DNA of 64,000 nt from Streptomyces sp. CB02959 (GTDB taxonomy: Bacteria; Actinomycetota; Actinomycetes; Streptomycetales; Streptomycetaceae): NCBI RefSeq assembly GCF_002803155.1, contig NZ_NNBP01000012.1:1-64000 (forward strand), written 5' to 3'. The position numbers and the translations under genes are program-made. Positions 8,178 through 17,847 of the stretch are shown piece by piece. How positions within the stretch are numbered: the stretch's first letter is position 1; every line of letters starts with the position of its first letter. The notes under the pieces are model-generated. The model saw only the letters and a program-made list of their open reading frames with translations, did no database searches and had not been told where the DNA came from.

Positions 8178-10315
8178 TGCTGTGGGCTCCCCGAGGGGGA
8201 CGGCGACGGGTCGGCCGGCGGCTTGATGGGCGGGGCGATGATGGTGCCGTCACTCTCGATCTTGGGCAGGCCGCCCTCCGGCTTCGGGAGCAGCGCGGCC
8301 TTCTCGTCGATCTCGCCCTTGTCGTTGACGCCGTAGAGCGCGTTGTAGATGTTGCGGACGGCCGGGCCGGAGGCGCCGGAGCCGGTACCACCCTGGGAGA
8401 TGGTCATCACGATCGTGTAGTCCTTGGTGTACGTCGCGAACCACGAGGTGGTCTGCTTGCCGTAGACCTCGGCGGTACCGGTCTTGGCGTGCATCGGGAT
8501 CTTGTCCTGCGGCCAGCCCTGGAAGCGCCAGGCGGCGGTGCCCCGCTCGGTCACGCCCTGGAGCGCGGCGTCGATCTGCTTGAGGGTCCCCGGGGTGTCC
8601 GGCAGATGGCCGTGCGACGTGGGCTTGATCGTCTGCACCGACTTGCCGTCGGGGCTGACGACGGCCTTGCCGACGGTGGGGTTGTAGAGGGTGCCGCCGT
8701 TGGAGAGGGCCCCGTAGATGGTCGCCATCTGGATCGGGGTGACGAGGGTGTCGCCCTGGCCGATGGCGTAGTTGATGGAGTCGTAGGCGTGCAGCTTCAT
8801 GCCTTCGAGGCAGTTCTCCCGCGCGAGCTTGGACACGTAGTCATTGGCGTCCTTGGGGTGCGCGCACCAGCTGTCCTTGTTCGCCTTCCAGAAGGCGTTC
8901 TTCCACTGGCGGTCGGGGACCCGGCCGGTCACCTCGTTGGGCAGGTCGATGCCGGTCTCCTTGCCGAGACCGAACTGGTGGGCGGTCTTGTAGAACCAGT
9001 CGTTGGGGCTCTTGACCGGCTTGTCCCCGCCGTCCTTCTTCCACTCGTCGTGCCCGATCCGGTAGAAGACGGTGTCGCAGGAGACCTCCAGCGCCCGGCC
9101 CAGGCTGATGTCGCCCTGCGATTCGCCCTCGAAGTTCCGGAAGACCTGGCCGCCGATGCTGTACGAGCTGGTGCAGGGGTAGTGGCCGTCGAAGGGGTAG
9201 CCGGCGTTGACCGCGGCCGAGGTCGAGACGACCTTGAAGATCGAGCCGGGGGCGGCCTGTCCCTGGATCGCGCGGTTGAGCAGCGGGTAGTTGGAGTCCT
9301 TGCCGGTGAGCTTGGCGTAGTCCTTGCCGGAGATCCCGCCGACCCAGGCGTTGGGGTCGTAGGTGGGGTTGGAGGCCATCGCGACCACCCGGCCGGTCTT
9401 CGCCTCCATGACGACCACGGCGCCGGAGTCCGCCTTGTAGTTGGTGCCGGTGTTCCGGTCCATCTGGGTGCGGGCGTCCTTCATGGCCTGGTCGAGCTGC
9501 TTCTCCGCTATGGCCTGTACGCGGGCGTCGATGCTGGTGACCAGGGTCGAACCGGCCTGTCCCTTGTCGCTGTTGGCCTGGCCGATGACCCGGCCGAGGT
9601 TGTCGACCTCGTAGCGGGTGACGGCGGCCTTGCCGCGCAGGTAGTCGTCGTACTGCCGCTCCAGCCCCGACCGGCCGACCTGGTCGGAGCGCAGCAGCGG
9701 CGAGGGGCCGTCCTTGGCCTTCTTGATCTCCTCGTCGGTGACCGGTGAGAGGTAGCCGAGGACCTGGGCGGTGTTGGCCTTGCCGAGGGCCGGGTAGCGG
9801 CGGACGGCGGTGGGCTGGGCGCTGATGCCGGGGAAGTCCTCGGAGCGCTCGCGGATCTGCAGGGCCTGCTGGGTGGTGGCCTTGTCGGTGATCGGGATCG
9901 GCTGGTACGGCGAGCCGTTCCAGCAGGGCTGCGGGGTCTTGGCGTCGCAGAGCCGGACCTTGTTGCGGATCTCCTGCGCCGACATGCCGAGCACCTTGGC
10001 CAGCCGGGCCAACACGGCCTTGCCGTCGTCCTTCATCTTCAGCAGGTCGGTGCGGCTGGCGGAGACCACCAGCCGGGTCTGGTTGTCGGCCAGCGGCACC
10101 CCGCGGGCGTCGAGGATGGAGCCGCGGGTGGCCGGGTCGATGACCTGCTGGACGTGGTTGGACCTGGCCTTGGCGGCGTACTCCTGGCCGTTGCGGATCT
10201 GGAGGTACCATAGCCGGCCGCCGAGCGTCGCCAGCAGTGAGAAGACCAGGATCTGGAGGGCGACCAGCCGGATGGTGACCCGGGAGGTCTTCCCCGTCTC
10301 AGGAATGTTGCTCAC
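8174..10315 (-). CDS. mrdA: Class B penicillin-binding protein 2 of the mre cluster
   Basis: A 713-residue peptidoglycan D,D-transpeptidase. One N-terminal membrane anchor lies at about residues 16-35, then a PBP dimerisation domain, then the transpeptidase domain with active-site S358-x-x-K361 (GSIFK), a second motif S412-C-D414 (Asp replaces the usual Asn) and K611-T-G. The C-terminus is Pro/Ser-rich. The start is the GTG at 10313-10315 (MSNIPETG), which overlaps the mreD stop as GTGA. The frame is open upstream into mreD but this overlap decides the start. It forms the glycan-synthase pair with RodA. Confidence 0.93.
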   Translation of the reverse strand: MSNIPETGKTSRVTIRLVALQILVFSLLATLGGRLWYLQIRNGQEYAAKARSNHVQQVIDPATRGSILDARGVPLADNQTRLVVSASRTDLLKMKDDGKAVLARLAKVLGMSAQEIRNKVRLCDAKTPQPCWNGSPYQPIPITDKATTQQALQIRERSEDFPGISAQPTAVRRYPALGKANTAQVLGYLSPVTDEEIKKAKDGPSPLLRSDQVGRSGLERQYDDYLRGKAAVTRYEVDNLGRVIGQANSDKGQAGSTLVTSIDARVQAIAEKQLDQAMKDARTQMDRNTGTNYKADSGAVVVMEAKTGRVVAMASNPTYDPNAWVGGISGKDYAKLTGKDSNYPLLNRAIQGQAAPGSIFKVVSTSAAVNAGYPFDGHYPCTSSYSIGGQVFRNFEGESQGDISLGRALEVSCDTVFYRIGHDEWKKDGGDKPVKSPNDWFYKTAHQFGLGKETGIDLPNEVTGRVPDRQWKNAFWKANKDSWCAHPKDANDYVSKLARENCLEGMKLHAYDSINYAIGQGDTLVTPIQMATIYGALSNGGTLYNPTVGKAVVSPDGKSVQTIKPTSHGHLPDTPGTLKQIDAALQGVTERGTAAWRFQGWPQDKIPMHAKTGTAEVYGKQTTSWFATYTKDYTIVMTISQGGTGSGASGPAVRNIYNALYGVNDKGEIDEKAALLPKPEGGLPKIESDGTIIAPPIKPPADPSPSPSGSPQQ

Positions 10316-11010
10316 AGGCGCTTGACCCCCTTGATGCCCTTGACCCCCTTGGTGCGTCCGCCCCGGGCCGGTTTGGGCACCCGGCCGGTGCGGATCGCCT
10401 TCATCGCGTTGCGGCTGGCCTTGAGGCCGGTGCCGGTGGTGAGCCAGCCCCCGGTCAACGGGCCGGCTCCGCCGACGCGGCTGCCGGCGGCATCGCTGGC
10501 CAGCGGATCGTGTTCGGTTCTGCGCGCCAGCGCCATCACCAGCGGGACGGTGAAGGGGGCGAGCAGCAGGTCGTAGAGGGTGGCGCTGAGCAGCAGCCCG
10601 ACCAGGCCGACGTGCCGGGCCGCGGTGTCGCCGACCAGCGAGCCGACCCCGGCGTACATCAGGGTCGAGCCGATGGCGGCGCCGATGACGACCACCAGCG
10701 GCAGGGTCGCCGAGCGGTGCTGGCCGTTGTCCGGCTTGGTCAGGCCGGCGACGTAGCCGATGACGCACAGGACCAGGGCGTAGCGGCCGATGGCGTGGTC
10801 GGCGGGCGGGGCGAGGTCGGCGAGCAGTCCCGCGCCGAACCCGATGAGCGAGCCGCCGACGTGGCCGTAGACCAGGGCCAGGCCGACCACGACCAGCATG
10901 AGCAGGTCCGGTACGGCGCCCGGCAGTTGGAGTCTGGCGAGGATGCCGACCTGGATGATCAGGGCGACCACCACCAGCGGGACGGCGAGCAGGATCCGGT
11001 TGATGCGCAT
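10312..11010 (-). CDS. mreD: Rod shape-determining protein MreD
   Basis: A 232-residue inner-membrane protein with five or six hydrophobic segments in the first 160 residues (MRINRILLAVPLVVVALI onward) and a long basic Gly/Lys/Arg tail, which is longer than in E. coli MreD. It links MreC and the SEDS/PBP pair in the cell-wall complex. It starts at the ATG at 11008-11010, three bases after the mreC stop, and ends in a four-base overlap with pbp2. Family assignment rests on size, topology and position. Confidence 0.92.
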   Translation of the reverse strand: MRINRILLAVPLVVVALIIQVGILARLQLPGAVPDLLMLVVVGLALVYGHVGGSLIGFGAGLLADLAPPADHAIGRYALVLCVIGYVAGLTKPDNGQHRSATLPLVVVIGAAIGSTLMYAGVGSLVGDTAARHVGLVGLLLSATLYDLLLAPFTVPLVMALARRTEHDPLASDAAGSRVGGAGPLTGGWLTTGTGLKASRNAMKAIRTGRVPKPARGGRTKGVKGIKGVKRL

Positions 11011-11013
11011 CGG

Positions 11014-11943
11014 TCAGCTCCTGGGTGAAGCGCTCGCGGAGGGGGTGGCCGTGACGGTGACCGTCGGCGTCGGCGTGGGCTTGACCGGGGGCGGCAGGAC
11101 GGTGTCCCGCGGGTCCTTGCGGGGCGGCTGGACGACGATGCCGACGACGTCGAGCGACGAGAAGGAAACGAACGGCCGGACCTGGAGGGTGCGGGTCAGA
11201 TCGCCGTTGAGCGGCTCGACCTTGACCACCGAGCCGACCGGCACACCGGGCACGAACGGCTTGTCCTTGCTGGAGCCGAAGGTGACCAGCCGGTCGCCCT
11301 TCTTGACGTCGGCCCGGCCGTTGAGCAGCTGGACGCGGAGCGAGCGCACGCCCTGGCCGTTGGCGAAGCCGATCTCGTTGGTCTTCTCCATACGGGTGCC
11401 GACGGTGAACTCCGGGTCGGCGGCGAGCAGCACGGTGGAGGTGTGCGGGGTGACGGTGGTGATCCGGCCGACCAGGCCGTCGCCGTTGAGGACGGTCATG
11501 TCGCGGGCGATGCCGTCGCGGCTGCCGGCGTCGATGGTGACGGTCCAGGAGAAGCCCTGCGCGGACCCGATGGCGATGACCTCGGCGCCCTTGATCGCGT
11601 ACTGGCCGGTGGCCGCGGTCCGGAGGATCTTGTCGAGTTCGGCGGCGCGGTTGCGGTTGCGGTCGGGGGAGCCGAGCTTGAGCTTCAGGGCGGCGTTCTC
11701 GTGTTCCAGCTGGCGGATGCGACTGTGGCGCTGGTCTGCGTCCCGTACGGCGCTGACGGCGTTGCCGACCGGGTTGACGACGCGGGCGACGCCGCGCTCC
11801 ACCGGGCCGAAGGCGGAGGCGGCGACTTGCCGGGCACCGTCGAGCGGGGACTGTTCACCGCCGCGGATATCGACCGTGATCAGCGCGAACGCGATCGCGA
11901 CCAGCAGCACCAGCAGCAGCCGGCTCTCTCGTGTGTCCCTCAC
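11014..11943 (-). CDS. mreC: Rod shape-determining protein MreC
   Basis: A 309-residue bitopic protein: an N-terminal membrane helix (LLLVLLVAIAFALITV, about residues 8-23), a short coiled coil (about 65-100, RQLEHENAALKLKL), then the beta-rich periplasmic-type domain with DGLVGRITTVTPHTSTVLL. The C-terminal 30 residues are Pro/Thr-rich. MreC scaffolds PBPs outside the membrane. The start is the GTG at 11941-11943. It is 240 bases downstream of mreB, a gap in which I see no clear hairpin, and a separate promoter is possible. Confidence 0.93.
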   Translation of the reverse strand: MRDTRESRLLLVLLVAIAFALITVDIRGGEQSPLDGARQVAASAFGPVERGVARVVNPVGNAVSAVRDADQRHSRIRQLEHENAALKLKLGSPDRNRNRAAELDKILRTAATGQYAIKGAEVIAIGSAQGFSWTVTIDAGSRDGIARDMTVLNGDGLVGRITTVTPHTSTVLLAADPEFTVGTRMEKTNEIGFANGQGVRSLRVQLLNGRADVKKGDRLVTFGSSKDKPFVPGVPVGSVVKVEPLNGDLTRTLQVRPFVSFSSLDVVGIVVQPPRKDPRDTVLPPPVKPTPTPTVTVTATPSASASPRS

Positions 11944-12183
11944 GTGCGGCGGCCGTGTCCTTCCTCGTAGGACCGGCCGGCTGCGGGCCCCGCCGGTCTC
12001 GTTCGGGGGTTGAGCGTTGTGCCTTGCTGTGACGGCGCGGTGGTGAAGCGTCAGTACGCCGTGTCTGTGGGGGCGTTGCGGTATGGGTCGGTCGATCCGC
12101 CGGACGGATCGCCTGCTTGTCCAGGGTGCCCGACCCGCGCGAACGCCGTGTGACGCCCGCGCGACGGGTCGGGACCGGGTGGG

Positions 12184-13215
12184 TCAGCGGCGCGGCTGGG
12201 AGTCCAGGACCTGCTGGAGCGCCTCGAACTCCTCGACGCACTTGCCGGAACCGAGCGCGACGGAGTCGAGCGGGTCCTCGGCGATGTGGATGGGCATTCC
12301 GGTCTCGCGGCGCAGCCGCTCGTCGAGGCCGCGGAGCAGAGCACCGCCACCGGTGAGAACGATGCCGCGGTCCATGACGTCACCGGACAGCTCCGGCGGG
12401 CACTTGTCGAGGGTCGTCTTGACCGCGTCGACAATGGAGTTGACCGGCTCCTCGATGGCCTTGCGGACCTCGGCGGCCGAGATGACGACAGTCTTGGGCA
12501 GACCGGAGACCAGGTCGCGGCCGCGGATCTCGGTGTGCTCGTCCTGTTCGAGGTCGTACGCCGAACCGATGGTGATCTTGATGGACTCGGCGGTGCGCTC
12601 GCCCAGCAGGAGGCTGTACTCCTTCTTGATGTGCTGGATGATCGCGTTGTCCAGCTCGTCGCCGGCGACCCGGATGGACTGGGCGGTGACGATGCCGCCG
12701 AGCGAGATGACCGCGACCTCGGTGGTGCCGCCGCCGATGTCCACGACCATGTTGCCGGTGGCCTCGTGGACCGGCAGGCCCGAGCCGATCGCGGCGGCCA
12801 TCGGCTCCTCGATGATGTGCACCTGGCGGGCGCCGGCCTGGGTCGACGCCTCGATGACCGCGCGGCGCTCAACTCCCGTGATGCCGGAGGGAACGCAGAC
12901 CACCACCCGCGGGCGGGCCAGGTAGCGCCGCTTGTGGATCTTGAGGATGAAGTAGCGGAGCATCCGCTCGGTGATCTCGAAGTCGGCGATCACACCGTCC
13001 TTCAGGGGCCGCACGGCGACGATGTTGCCGGGGGTCCGGCCGATCATCTTCTTCGCCTCGGCGCCGACGGCGAGGATGCCGCCGGTGTTGGTGTTGATGG
13101 CCACGACCGACGGTTCGTTGAGGACGATGCCGCGGCCCCTGACGTACACCAGCGTGTTGGCGGTCCCGAGGTCGACAGCCATGTCACGGCCGATGAACGA
13201 CATGTTGTTCCCCAT
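12184..13215 (-). CDS. mreB: Actin-like cytoskeletal protein MreB
   Basis: A 343-residue actin-fold ATPase. Phosphate-1 motif DLGTANT (residues 14-20), phosphate-2 motif DIGGGTTEV, and the adenosine-binding LTGGGALLRGL are all intact. In Streptomyces MreB acts mainly in aerial hyphae and spore-wall thickening. The ATG at 13213-13215 gives MGNNMSFIG. A second ATG four codons on is possible. It is first gene of the mreB-mreC-mreD-pbp2-rodA series. The 284-base region upstream holds the ndk terminator and the probable mreB promoter, which I could not define. Confidence 0.96.
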   Translation of the reverse strand: MGNNMSFIGRDMAVDLGTANTLVYVRGRGIVLNEPSVVAINTNTGGILAVGAEAKKMIGRTPGNIVAVRPLKDGVIADFEITERMLRYFILKIHKRRYLARPRVVVCVPSGITGVERRAVIEASTQAGARQVHIIEEPMAAAIGSGLPVHEATGNMVVDIGGGTTEVAVISLGGIVTAQSIRVAGDELDNAIIQHIKKEYSLLLGERTAESIKITIGSAYDLEQDEHTEIRGRDLVSGLPKTVVISAAEVRKAIEEPVNSIVDAVKTTLDKCPPELSGDVMDRGIVLTGGGALLRGLDERLRRETGMPIHIAEDPLDSVALGSGKCVEEFEALQQVLDSQPRR

Positions 13216-13436
13216 GAGGATACGTCTGGCCTTCCCAACTGGAGCGAATGCTTACTTTGAGGTCGGCAGGAGGTGATGCGCTGTGACGCGCGGAAGCCTC
13301 CATCGTAGTTCGTTGTGTTCCCACACGAACACGGCGGGAGGCCGTTCCGCCATTGTCAGCCGTACACGCACCCGCCCCCCTTAATGGTGACGTCGTGTCG
13401 CGGGAACGCGTTCCCCCGCTCGCGGCGGATACACCG

Positions 13437-13468
13437 AGGGGCGACCGATGATTTCATCGGTCGCCCCT
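13437..13468 (-). terminator. Terminator downstream of ndk
   Basis: A perfect 15-bp stem (13437-13451 with 13454-13468) lies 32 bases after the ndk stop. It separates ndk from the mre operon that follows on the same strand. Confidence 0.75.
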
Positions 13469-13499
13469 GGTCACAAGGGGGTTGGCTGCTGACTTCGGA

Positions 13500-13913
13500 T
13501 CAGGAAATGCCAGGGAAGAAAATCTTGATCTCGCGCTCGGCGGACTCTTCGGAATCCGAGGCGTGGATGAGATTTTCTCGGGTGATCGTTCCGAAGTCCC
13601 CACGAATGGACCCACTCGGCGCGGCAATCGGGTCAGTCGGACCGGCCAGCGCGCGGACGCCCTCGATGACCCGCTCGCCCTCGACGACGAGCGAGACGAC
13701 CGGTCCGGAGGACATGAACTCCACCAGCGGCTCGTAGAAGGGCTTGCCGACGTGCTCGGCGTAGTGCTGCTCCAGCACCTCGCGGTCGAGGGTGCGCAGC
13801 TCCAGCGCGGTGATCGTCCAGTTGGCCTTGCGCTCGATACGGCGGACGATCTCGCCGATCAGACCGCGCTTGACGGCGTCGGGCTTGAGGAGGACGAGGG
13901 TGCGCTGGCTCAC
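13500..13913 (-). CDS. ndk: Nucleoside diphosphate kinase
   Basis: A 137-residue enzyme that moves the gamma phosphate from ATP to other NDPs through a phosphohistidine. The sequence opens SQRTLVLLKPDAVKRGLIGE, and the active-site histidine lies in ENLIHASDSEESAEREI near residue 117. The segment before it reads SIRGDFGTITRENL, slightly different from the usual GDYG-x-x-x-x-RN, which is normal for actinobacteria. Length is standard. It is followed by its own hairpin, so it is a separate transcription unit from mreB. Confidence 0.97.
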   Translation of the reverse strand: MSQRTLVLLKPDAVKRGLIGEIVRRIERKANWTITALELRTLDREVLEQHYAEHVGKPFYEPLVEFMSSGPVVSLVVEGERVIEGVRALAGPTDPIAAPSGSIRGDFGTITRENLIHASDSEESAEREIKIFFPGIS

Positions 13914-14158
13914 GGAGGGACTCCCTGTATATGAACGACGGTCAGCGGCGCCAGGCTATCGCCTGGACGCGGGGCGGACGGTGCCGGGTGCGACGCCGTG
14001 CCTGCCGCCCGCGGCCGGTGGAGAGCCGCCGCGCCGAGCGGTTCGACCGCGGTGCCGGGGCTGCCGGGGGGTGCCGGACCGCTGCGCTCACGTCCGGCAC
14101 GCCCCGTCCGGCAGCCCCGTCCCGCCCGTTGTGGGCAGGGAAGGGCAGGGCCGCGGGG

Positions 14159-14515
14159 TCAGCCGGCCGCCGCCGGCTCGGCCTCGGCCGCGAAGCGGGC
14201 CTTGGCCTCGTCGACCTTGCGGCCGAAGTGGACCGAGGCCCACCACAGGGCGGCGAAGACCGCGCCGAGGAAGAACATCATGGGGACGACCAGGCCACTG
14301 GCGATCAGCGCGATCTGCAGCGCCCAGCCCAACTGGACCCCGCCGGGCCGGGACAGCATGCCGCACAGCAGGAGGGTCAGCAGCATCGCGATGCCGCTGA
14401 CGATCCAGATGGTGGCCCGGGAGATGTCGGTGAGCTGCATCGCGACCAGGCCGGCGAAGCCGATCACGAAGAACTCGCCTATCAGGGTGCTGGCACACAG
14501 CGTGCGCATCGTCAC
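14159..14515 (-). CDS. DUF4233 membrane protein
   Basis: A 118-residue protein with four hydrophobic segments (GEFFVIGFAGLVAMQL, TIWIVSGIAMLLTLLLCG, LQIALIASGLVVPMMFFL and AALWWASVH region), matching the actinobacterial DUF4233 family that follows folC. Its function is unknown. The GTG at 14513-14515 overlaps the folC stop as GTGA, so the two are translationally coupled. The constant linkage to folC in Streptomyces hints at a link with folate metabolism but nothing in the sequence shows it. Confidence 0.85.
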   Translation of the reverse strand: MTMRTLCASTLIGEFFVIGFAGLVAMQLTDISRATIWIVSGIAMLLTLLLCGMLSRPGGVQLGWALQIALIASGLVVPMMFFLGAVFAALWWASVHFGRKVDEAKARFAAEAEPAAAG

Positions 14516-16038
14516 TTCCTTCCCAGGAGCAGCCGGGCCTCGCCGACCGTGATCACCGAACCGGTCACCAGGACACCGGCGCCGGCGAACTCGCCCTCTT
14601 CCTCGGCGAGGGTGATTGCCGCCTCCAGGGCGTCGTCCAGCCGCGGCTCGACCTGGACCCGCTCGGCGCCGAAGATCTCCACGGCGATGGCGGCCAGCTC
14701 GTCCGGATCCATCGCACGCTGGCTGGAATTACGCGTCACCACGACCTCGGCGAAGATCGGCTCGAACGCCTCCAGGACACCCCGGACGTCCTTGCCGTCG
14801 CTGGCGCCGACGACCCCGATCAGCCGGCTGAAGCCGAACGCCTCGGTGACCGTCTCGGCCGCCGCCCGCGCGCCGCCCGGATTGTGCGCGGCGTCCAGCA
14901 CCACCGTGGGGCTGCTCCGGACCACCTCCATGCGACCGGGCGAGCTGACCGAGGCGAACGCGGAGCGGATGGTGTCGATGTCGAGGGTGCGGGCGTGGCC
15001 CGCGCCGACGCCGAAGAACGCCTCGACGGCGGCGAGCGCGACGGCGGCGTTGTGCGCCTGGTGGGCGCCGTGCAGCGGGAGGAAGACCTCCGGGTACTCG
15101 CCGCCCAGCCCACGCAGGGTCAGCATCTGGCCGCCGACCGCCACCTCGCGGGAGAGCACGCCGAACTCCATGCCCTCGCGGGCGACCGTGGCGTCCACCT
15201 CGACGGCACGCTTGAGCATCACCGCGGCCGCGTCCACCGGCTGCTGGGCCAGGACGACGGTGGCGTCCTTCTTGATGACCCCGGACTTCTCCCCGGCGAT
15301 CTGCTCGGGCGTCTCGCCCAGCCGGTCGGTGTGGTCCAGCGAGATCGGGGTGATCACGGCGACGTCGCCGTCGATGACGTTGGTCGCGTCCCAGGTGCCG
15401 CCCATGCCGACCTCGACGACCGCGACGTCCACCGGGGCGTCGGCGAACGCGGCGTACGCCATCGCGGTGAGCACCTCGAAGAACGAGAGGCGGTGTTCCT
15501 GCTGCCCGTCGACCATCTCCACGTACGGCGCGATGTCGCGGTAGGTCTCGATGAAGCGCTCGGCGGAGATGGGGCTGCCGTCCAGGCTGATCCGCTCGGT
15601 GACGGACTGGACGTGGGGGCTGGTGTACCGGCCGGTGCGCAGCTCGAAGCCGCCGAGCAGGGCCTCGATCATGCGGGCCGTGCTGGTCTTGCCGTTCGTG
15701 CCCGTGATGTGGATGGACGGATAGGCGCGCTGCGGCGAGCCCAGGACGTCCATGAGCGCGGCGATGCGCTCGGTCGACGGGTCGAGCGTGGTCTCGCCCC
15801 AGCGGCCCCCCAGCTCCTCCTCCACCGCACGCAGCGCGCGGTCGACCTCCGGGTCGGCGGGCCGGGCCGGGACCTGGTCCCCCTGCGGCGGTCCGGCCTG
15901 CGTGCGCAGGGTCCGGCTGCCGGCCTCGATCACCGCGAGATCGGGGTCACGTTGCGTCTCGGCCTCGACCATCTCCTCGAAGGCGTCGGTCGGGTCGGGA
16001 GTCGGGTCGGGATCGTCGTTCTGGGGGCGCTCGCTCAC
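14512..16038 (-). CDS. folC: Folylpolyglutamate / dihydrofolate synthase
   Basis: An enzyme of about 508 residues that adds glutamate to (dihydro)folates using ATP. The P-loop is HITGTNGKTSTAR (about residue 105), and the Mur-ligase central motifs DVAVVEVGMGGTWDATNV and DAAHNPGGARA are present. An acidic, Pro/Asp-rich N-terminal extension of about 70 residues precedes the conserved domain, longer than in E. coli. I prefer the GTG at 16036-16038 (MSERPQNDD). The frame is open to a GTG at 16068, and neither has an obvious ribosome site. It is coupled with the DUF4233 gene. Confidence 0.93.
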   Translation of the reverse strand: MSERPQNDDPDPTPDPTDAFEEMVEAETQRDPDLAVIEAGSRTLRTQAGPPQGDQVPARPADPEVDRALRAVEEELGGRWGETTLDPSTERIAALMDVLGSPQRAYPSIHITGTNGKTSTARMIEALLGGFELRTGRYTSPHVQSVTERISLDGSPISAERFIETYRDIAPYVEMVDGQQEHRLSFFEVLTAMAYAAFADAPVDVAVVEVGMGGTWDATNVIDGDVAVITPISLDHTDRLGETPEQIAGEKSGVIKKDATVVLAQQPVDAAAVMLKRAVEVDATVAREGMEFGVLSREVAVGGQMLTLRGLGGEYPEVFLPLHGAHQAHNAAVALAAVEAFFGVGAGHARTLDIDTIRSAFASVSSPGRMEVVRSSPTVVLDAAHNPGGARAAAETVTEAFGFSRLIGVVGASDGKDVRGVLEAFEPIFAEVVVTRNSSQRAMDPDELAAIAVEIFGAERVQVEPRLDDALEAAITLAEEEGEFAGAGVLVTGSVITVGEARLLLGRK

Positions 16039-16140
16039 GACGACAAGTCTACGAGGCGCCACCGACAACGGACCGGCGCCGCCCCCGCGCCGCCGCTCCC
16101 CCGCGCCGGCCCCGATCCCGTCCCGTCCCCTCCGCCCCGG

Positions 16141-17589
16141 TCAGGACAGCGCCGCCTGCATCATCGCCTTGGCGATCGGGGCCGCCAGGCCGTTGCCGGA
16201 GACCTCGTTGCGGGCCGCGTGCCCGTCCTCGACCATCACGGCGACCGCGACCCGGTGCCCCTTGCCGTCGTCCGCATACGAGACGAACCAGGCATACGGG
16301 GTGCCGCTGTTGTCGACGCCGTGCTGGGCGGTGCCGGTCTTGCCGCCGACGGTCACTCCGTCGATCTTCGCGTTGGAACCGGTGCCCTGCTCCACGACCG
16401 TCTGCATCGCCGAGCGCAGCTGGGCGGCGGTCCGGCTCGACATCACCTTGCGGTAGGTCTTCGGACCGTTCTGCTGGACGGTGTTGCCGCTGCCGTCGGT
16501 GAGCTTGTCGACCAGCTGCGGGGTCTTCAGGTCGCCGCCGCCCGCGATCGCCGAGGCGACCATCGCCATCTGGAGCGGGGTGGCCTGGTCGTCGAACTGG
16601 CCGATGCCGGAGAGCGCGGTCTGCGCCTGGTCCATGTCCTTGGGGTAGACGCTCTTGGCGGCGCGCACCGGGACGTCCACCTTGGCGTCGTTGAAGCCGA
16701 ACTTCTCGGCCTGCGCCGCGACCTTGTCCTTGCCCAGGTCGACGGCGATCTTCGCGAAGACGGTGTTGCAGGAGTACTGGAGCGCGGTGCGGATGGTGGC
16801 GTTCTTGCAGGGCGCCGAGGCGCTCTCGTTGGTCAGCTGGGTGCGGGTGTTGGGGAGGGTGTACGGGTCGGGGCTGTCGGTGGGCTGGTCCACCGAGGAG
16901 TACAGGCCGTTCTCCAGCGCGGCGGCGGCGACCACCAGCTTGAAGGTGGAGCCGGGCGGCAGCGGCTGGCGCAGCGCGCGGTTGAGGTTCGGCTGGGCGG
17001 CGTCGTTCGTCAGGGCCTGCCACGCCTTCTGGTCGGCGGTGGAGGACCCGGCGAACTTCCCCGGGTCGTACGACGGGGTGCTGACCATGCCCAGGATCCG
17101 GCCGGTCGCCGGGTCCAGCGCGATGGCCGCGCCGGTCTTGCCGCCGAGCGCCTCGTAACCGGCCTTCTGCACCTTGGCGTCGATGGTGGTGGCCACGTCG
17201 CCGCCCTTGGGGCGCTCGTGCAGCAGGGTGTCGGAGGGGTTCTGGAGCCGGCTGTCGCTGCCGCCGAGCAGGTCGCCGTAGAGGCTCTCCAGCTGGGTGC
17301 TGCCGAAGATCTGCGAGGAGAAGCCGGTGACCGGGGCGTAGAGCGGGCCGTCCTTGTAGGTCCGCTTGTACCTCAGGGAGGAGGAGGTGGCGGCGGAGCC
17401 GGTGACCGGCTGGCCATCGACGAGGATGTTGCCCAGGGGCGCGGAGTACTTGGCGATGTTCACCCGCGGGTTGTGCGGGTCCTCCCGGTAGTCGCTGGCC
17501 TTGGCTCCCTGGATCCACGTGGCCCAGCCCATCAGCGCCAGGATCAGCGCGAGGCAGAAGACCGAGATCCGTCGCAGGGGTCTGTTCAT
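16141..17589 (-). CDS. Second class B penicillin-binding protein (PbpA-like)
   Basis: A 482-residue transpeptidase: membrane anchor at residues 8-27, then the catalytic domain with S214-x-x-K217 (GSTFK), S273-C-N275 and K417-T-G419. It is shorter than the pbp2 of the mre cluster and lacks a large dimerisation domain, resembling the short PbpA-type PBPs of actinobacteria. The ATG at 17587-17589 is chosen because AGGAG lies 9 bases upstream. The frame extends 21 codons further with no support. No SEDS gene is adjacent, so its glycosyltransferase partner is unclear. It sits 102 bases downstream-facing of folC in the same direction. Confidence 0.92.
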   Translation of the reverse strand: MNRPLRRISVFCLALILALMGWATWIQGAKASDYREDPHNPRVNIAKYSAPLGNILVDGQPVTGSAATSSSLRYKRTYKDGPLYAPVTGFSSQIFGSTQLESLYGDLLGGSDSRLQNPSDTLLHERPKGGDVATTIDAKVQKAGYEALGGKTGAAIALDPATGRILGMVSTPSYDPGKFAGSSTADQKAWQALTNDAAQPNLNRALRQPLPPGSTFKLVVAAAALENGLYSSVDQPTDSPDPYTLPNTRTQLTNESASAPCKNATIRTALQYSCNTVFAKIAVDLGKDKVAAQAEKFGFNDAKVDVPVRAAKSVYPKDMDQAQTALSGIGQFDDQATPLQMAMVASAIAGGGDLKTPQLVDKLTDGSGNTVQQNGPKTYRKVMSSRTAAQLRSAMQTVVEQGTGSNAKIDGVTVGGKTGTAQHGVDNSGTPYAWFVSYADDGKGHRVAVAVMVEDGHAARNEVSGNGLAAPIAKAMMQAALS

Positions 17590-17793
17590 AGGGCGCGGCT
17601 CCTCGGTGCTGGGGGCGGGACCGGACATGCGTTTCCGCCGGAACTCCGGCATTCCGGTCCACGGTGCCTCGCCTTCATGAGAGCGTCATGAGAACCGCGT
17701 ACCACCAGGATGTGAGCGATCGGACCGTCGGACGGGACAACCTTTCCGTCGTACGGTGCCCTCTTGCACGGCGGGGTCTGGAATACCCCCCGG

Positions 17794-17810
17794 ACCGCGA
17801 CCATCGCGGT
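17794..17810. promoter_or_regulatory. Short palindrome upstream of the membrane protein gene
   Basis: Perfect 7-bp arms (ACCGCGA / TCGCGGT) with a 3-base centre lie 37 bases before the GTG at 17848, in the divergent region between the second PBP and the membrane protein. It could be an operator or chance in GC-rich DNA. Confidence 0.3.
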
Positions 17811-17847
17811 CATCGCACAGAGTCGGGAAAGCAGGAGCTGAAGAGGC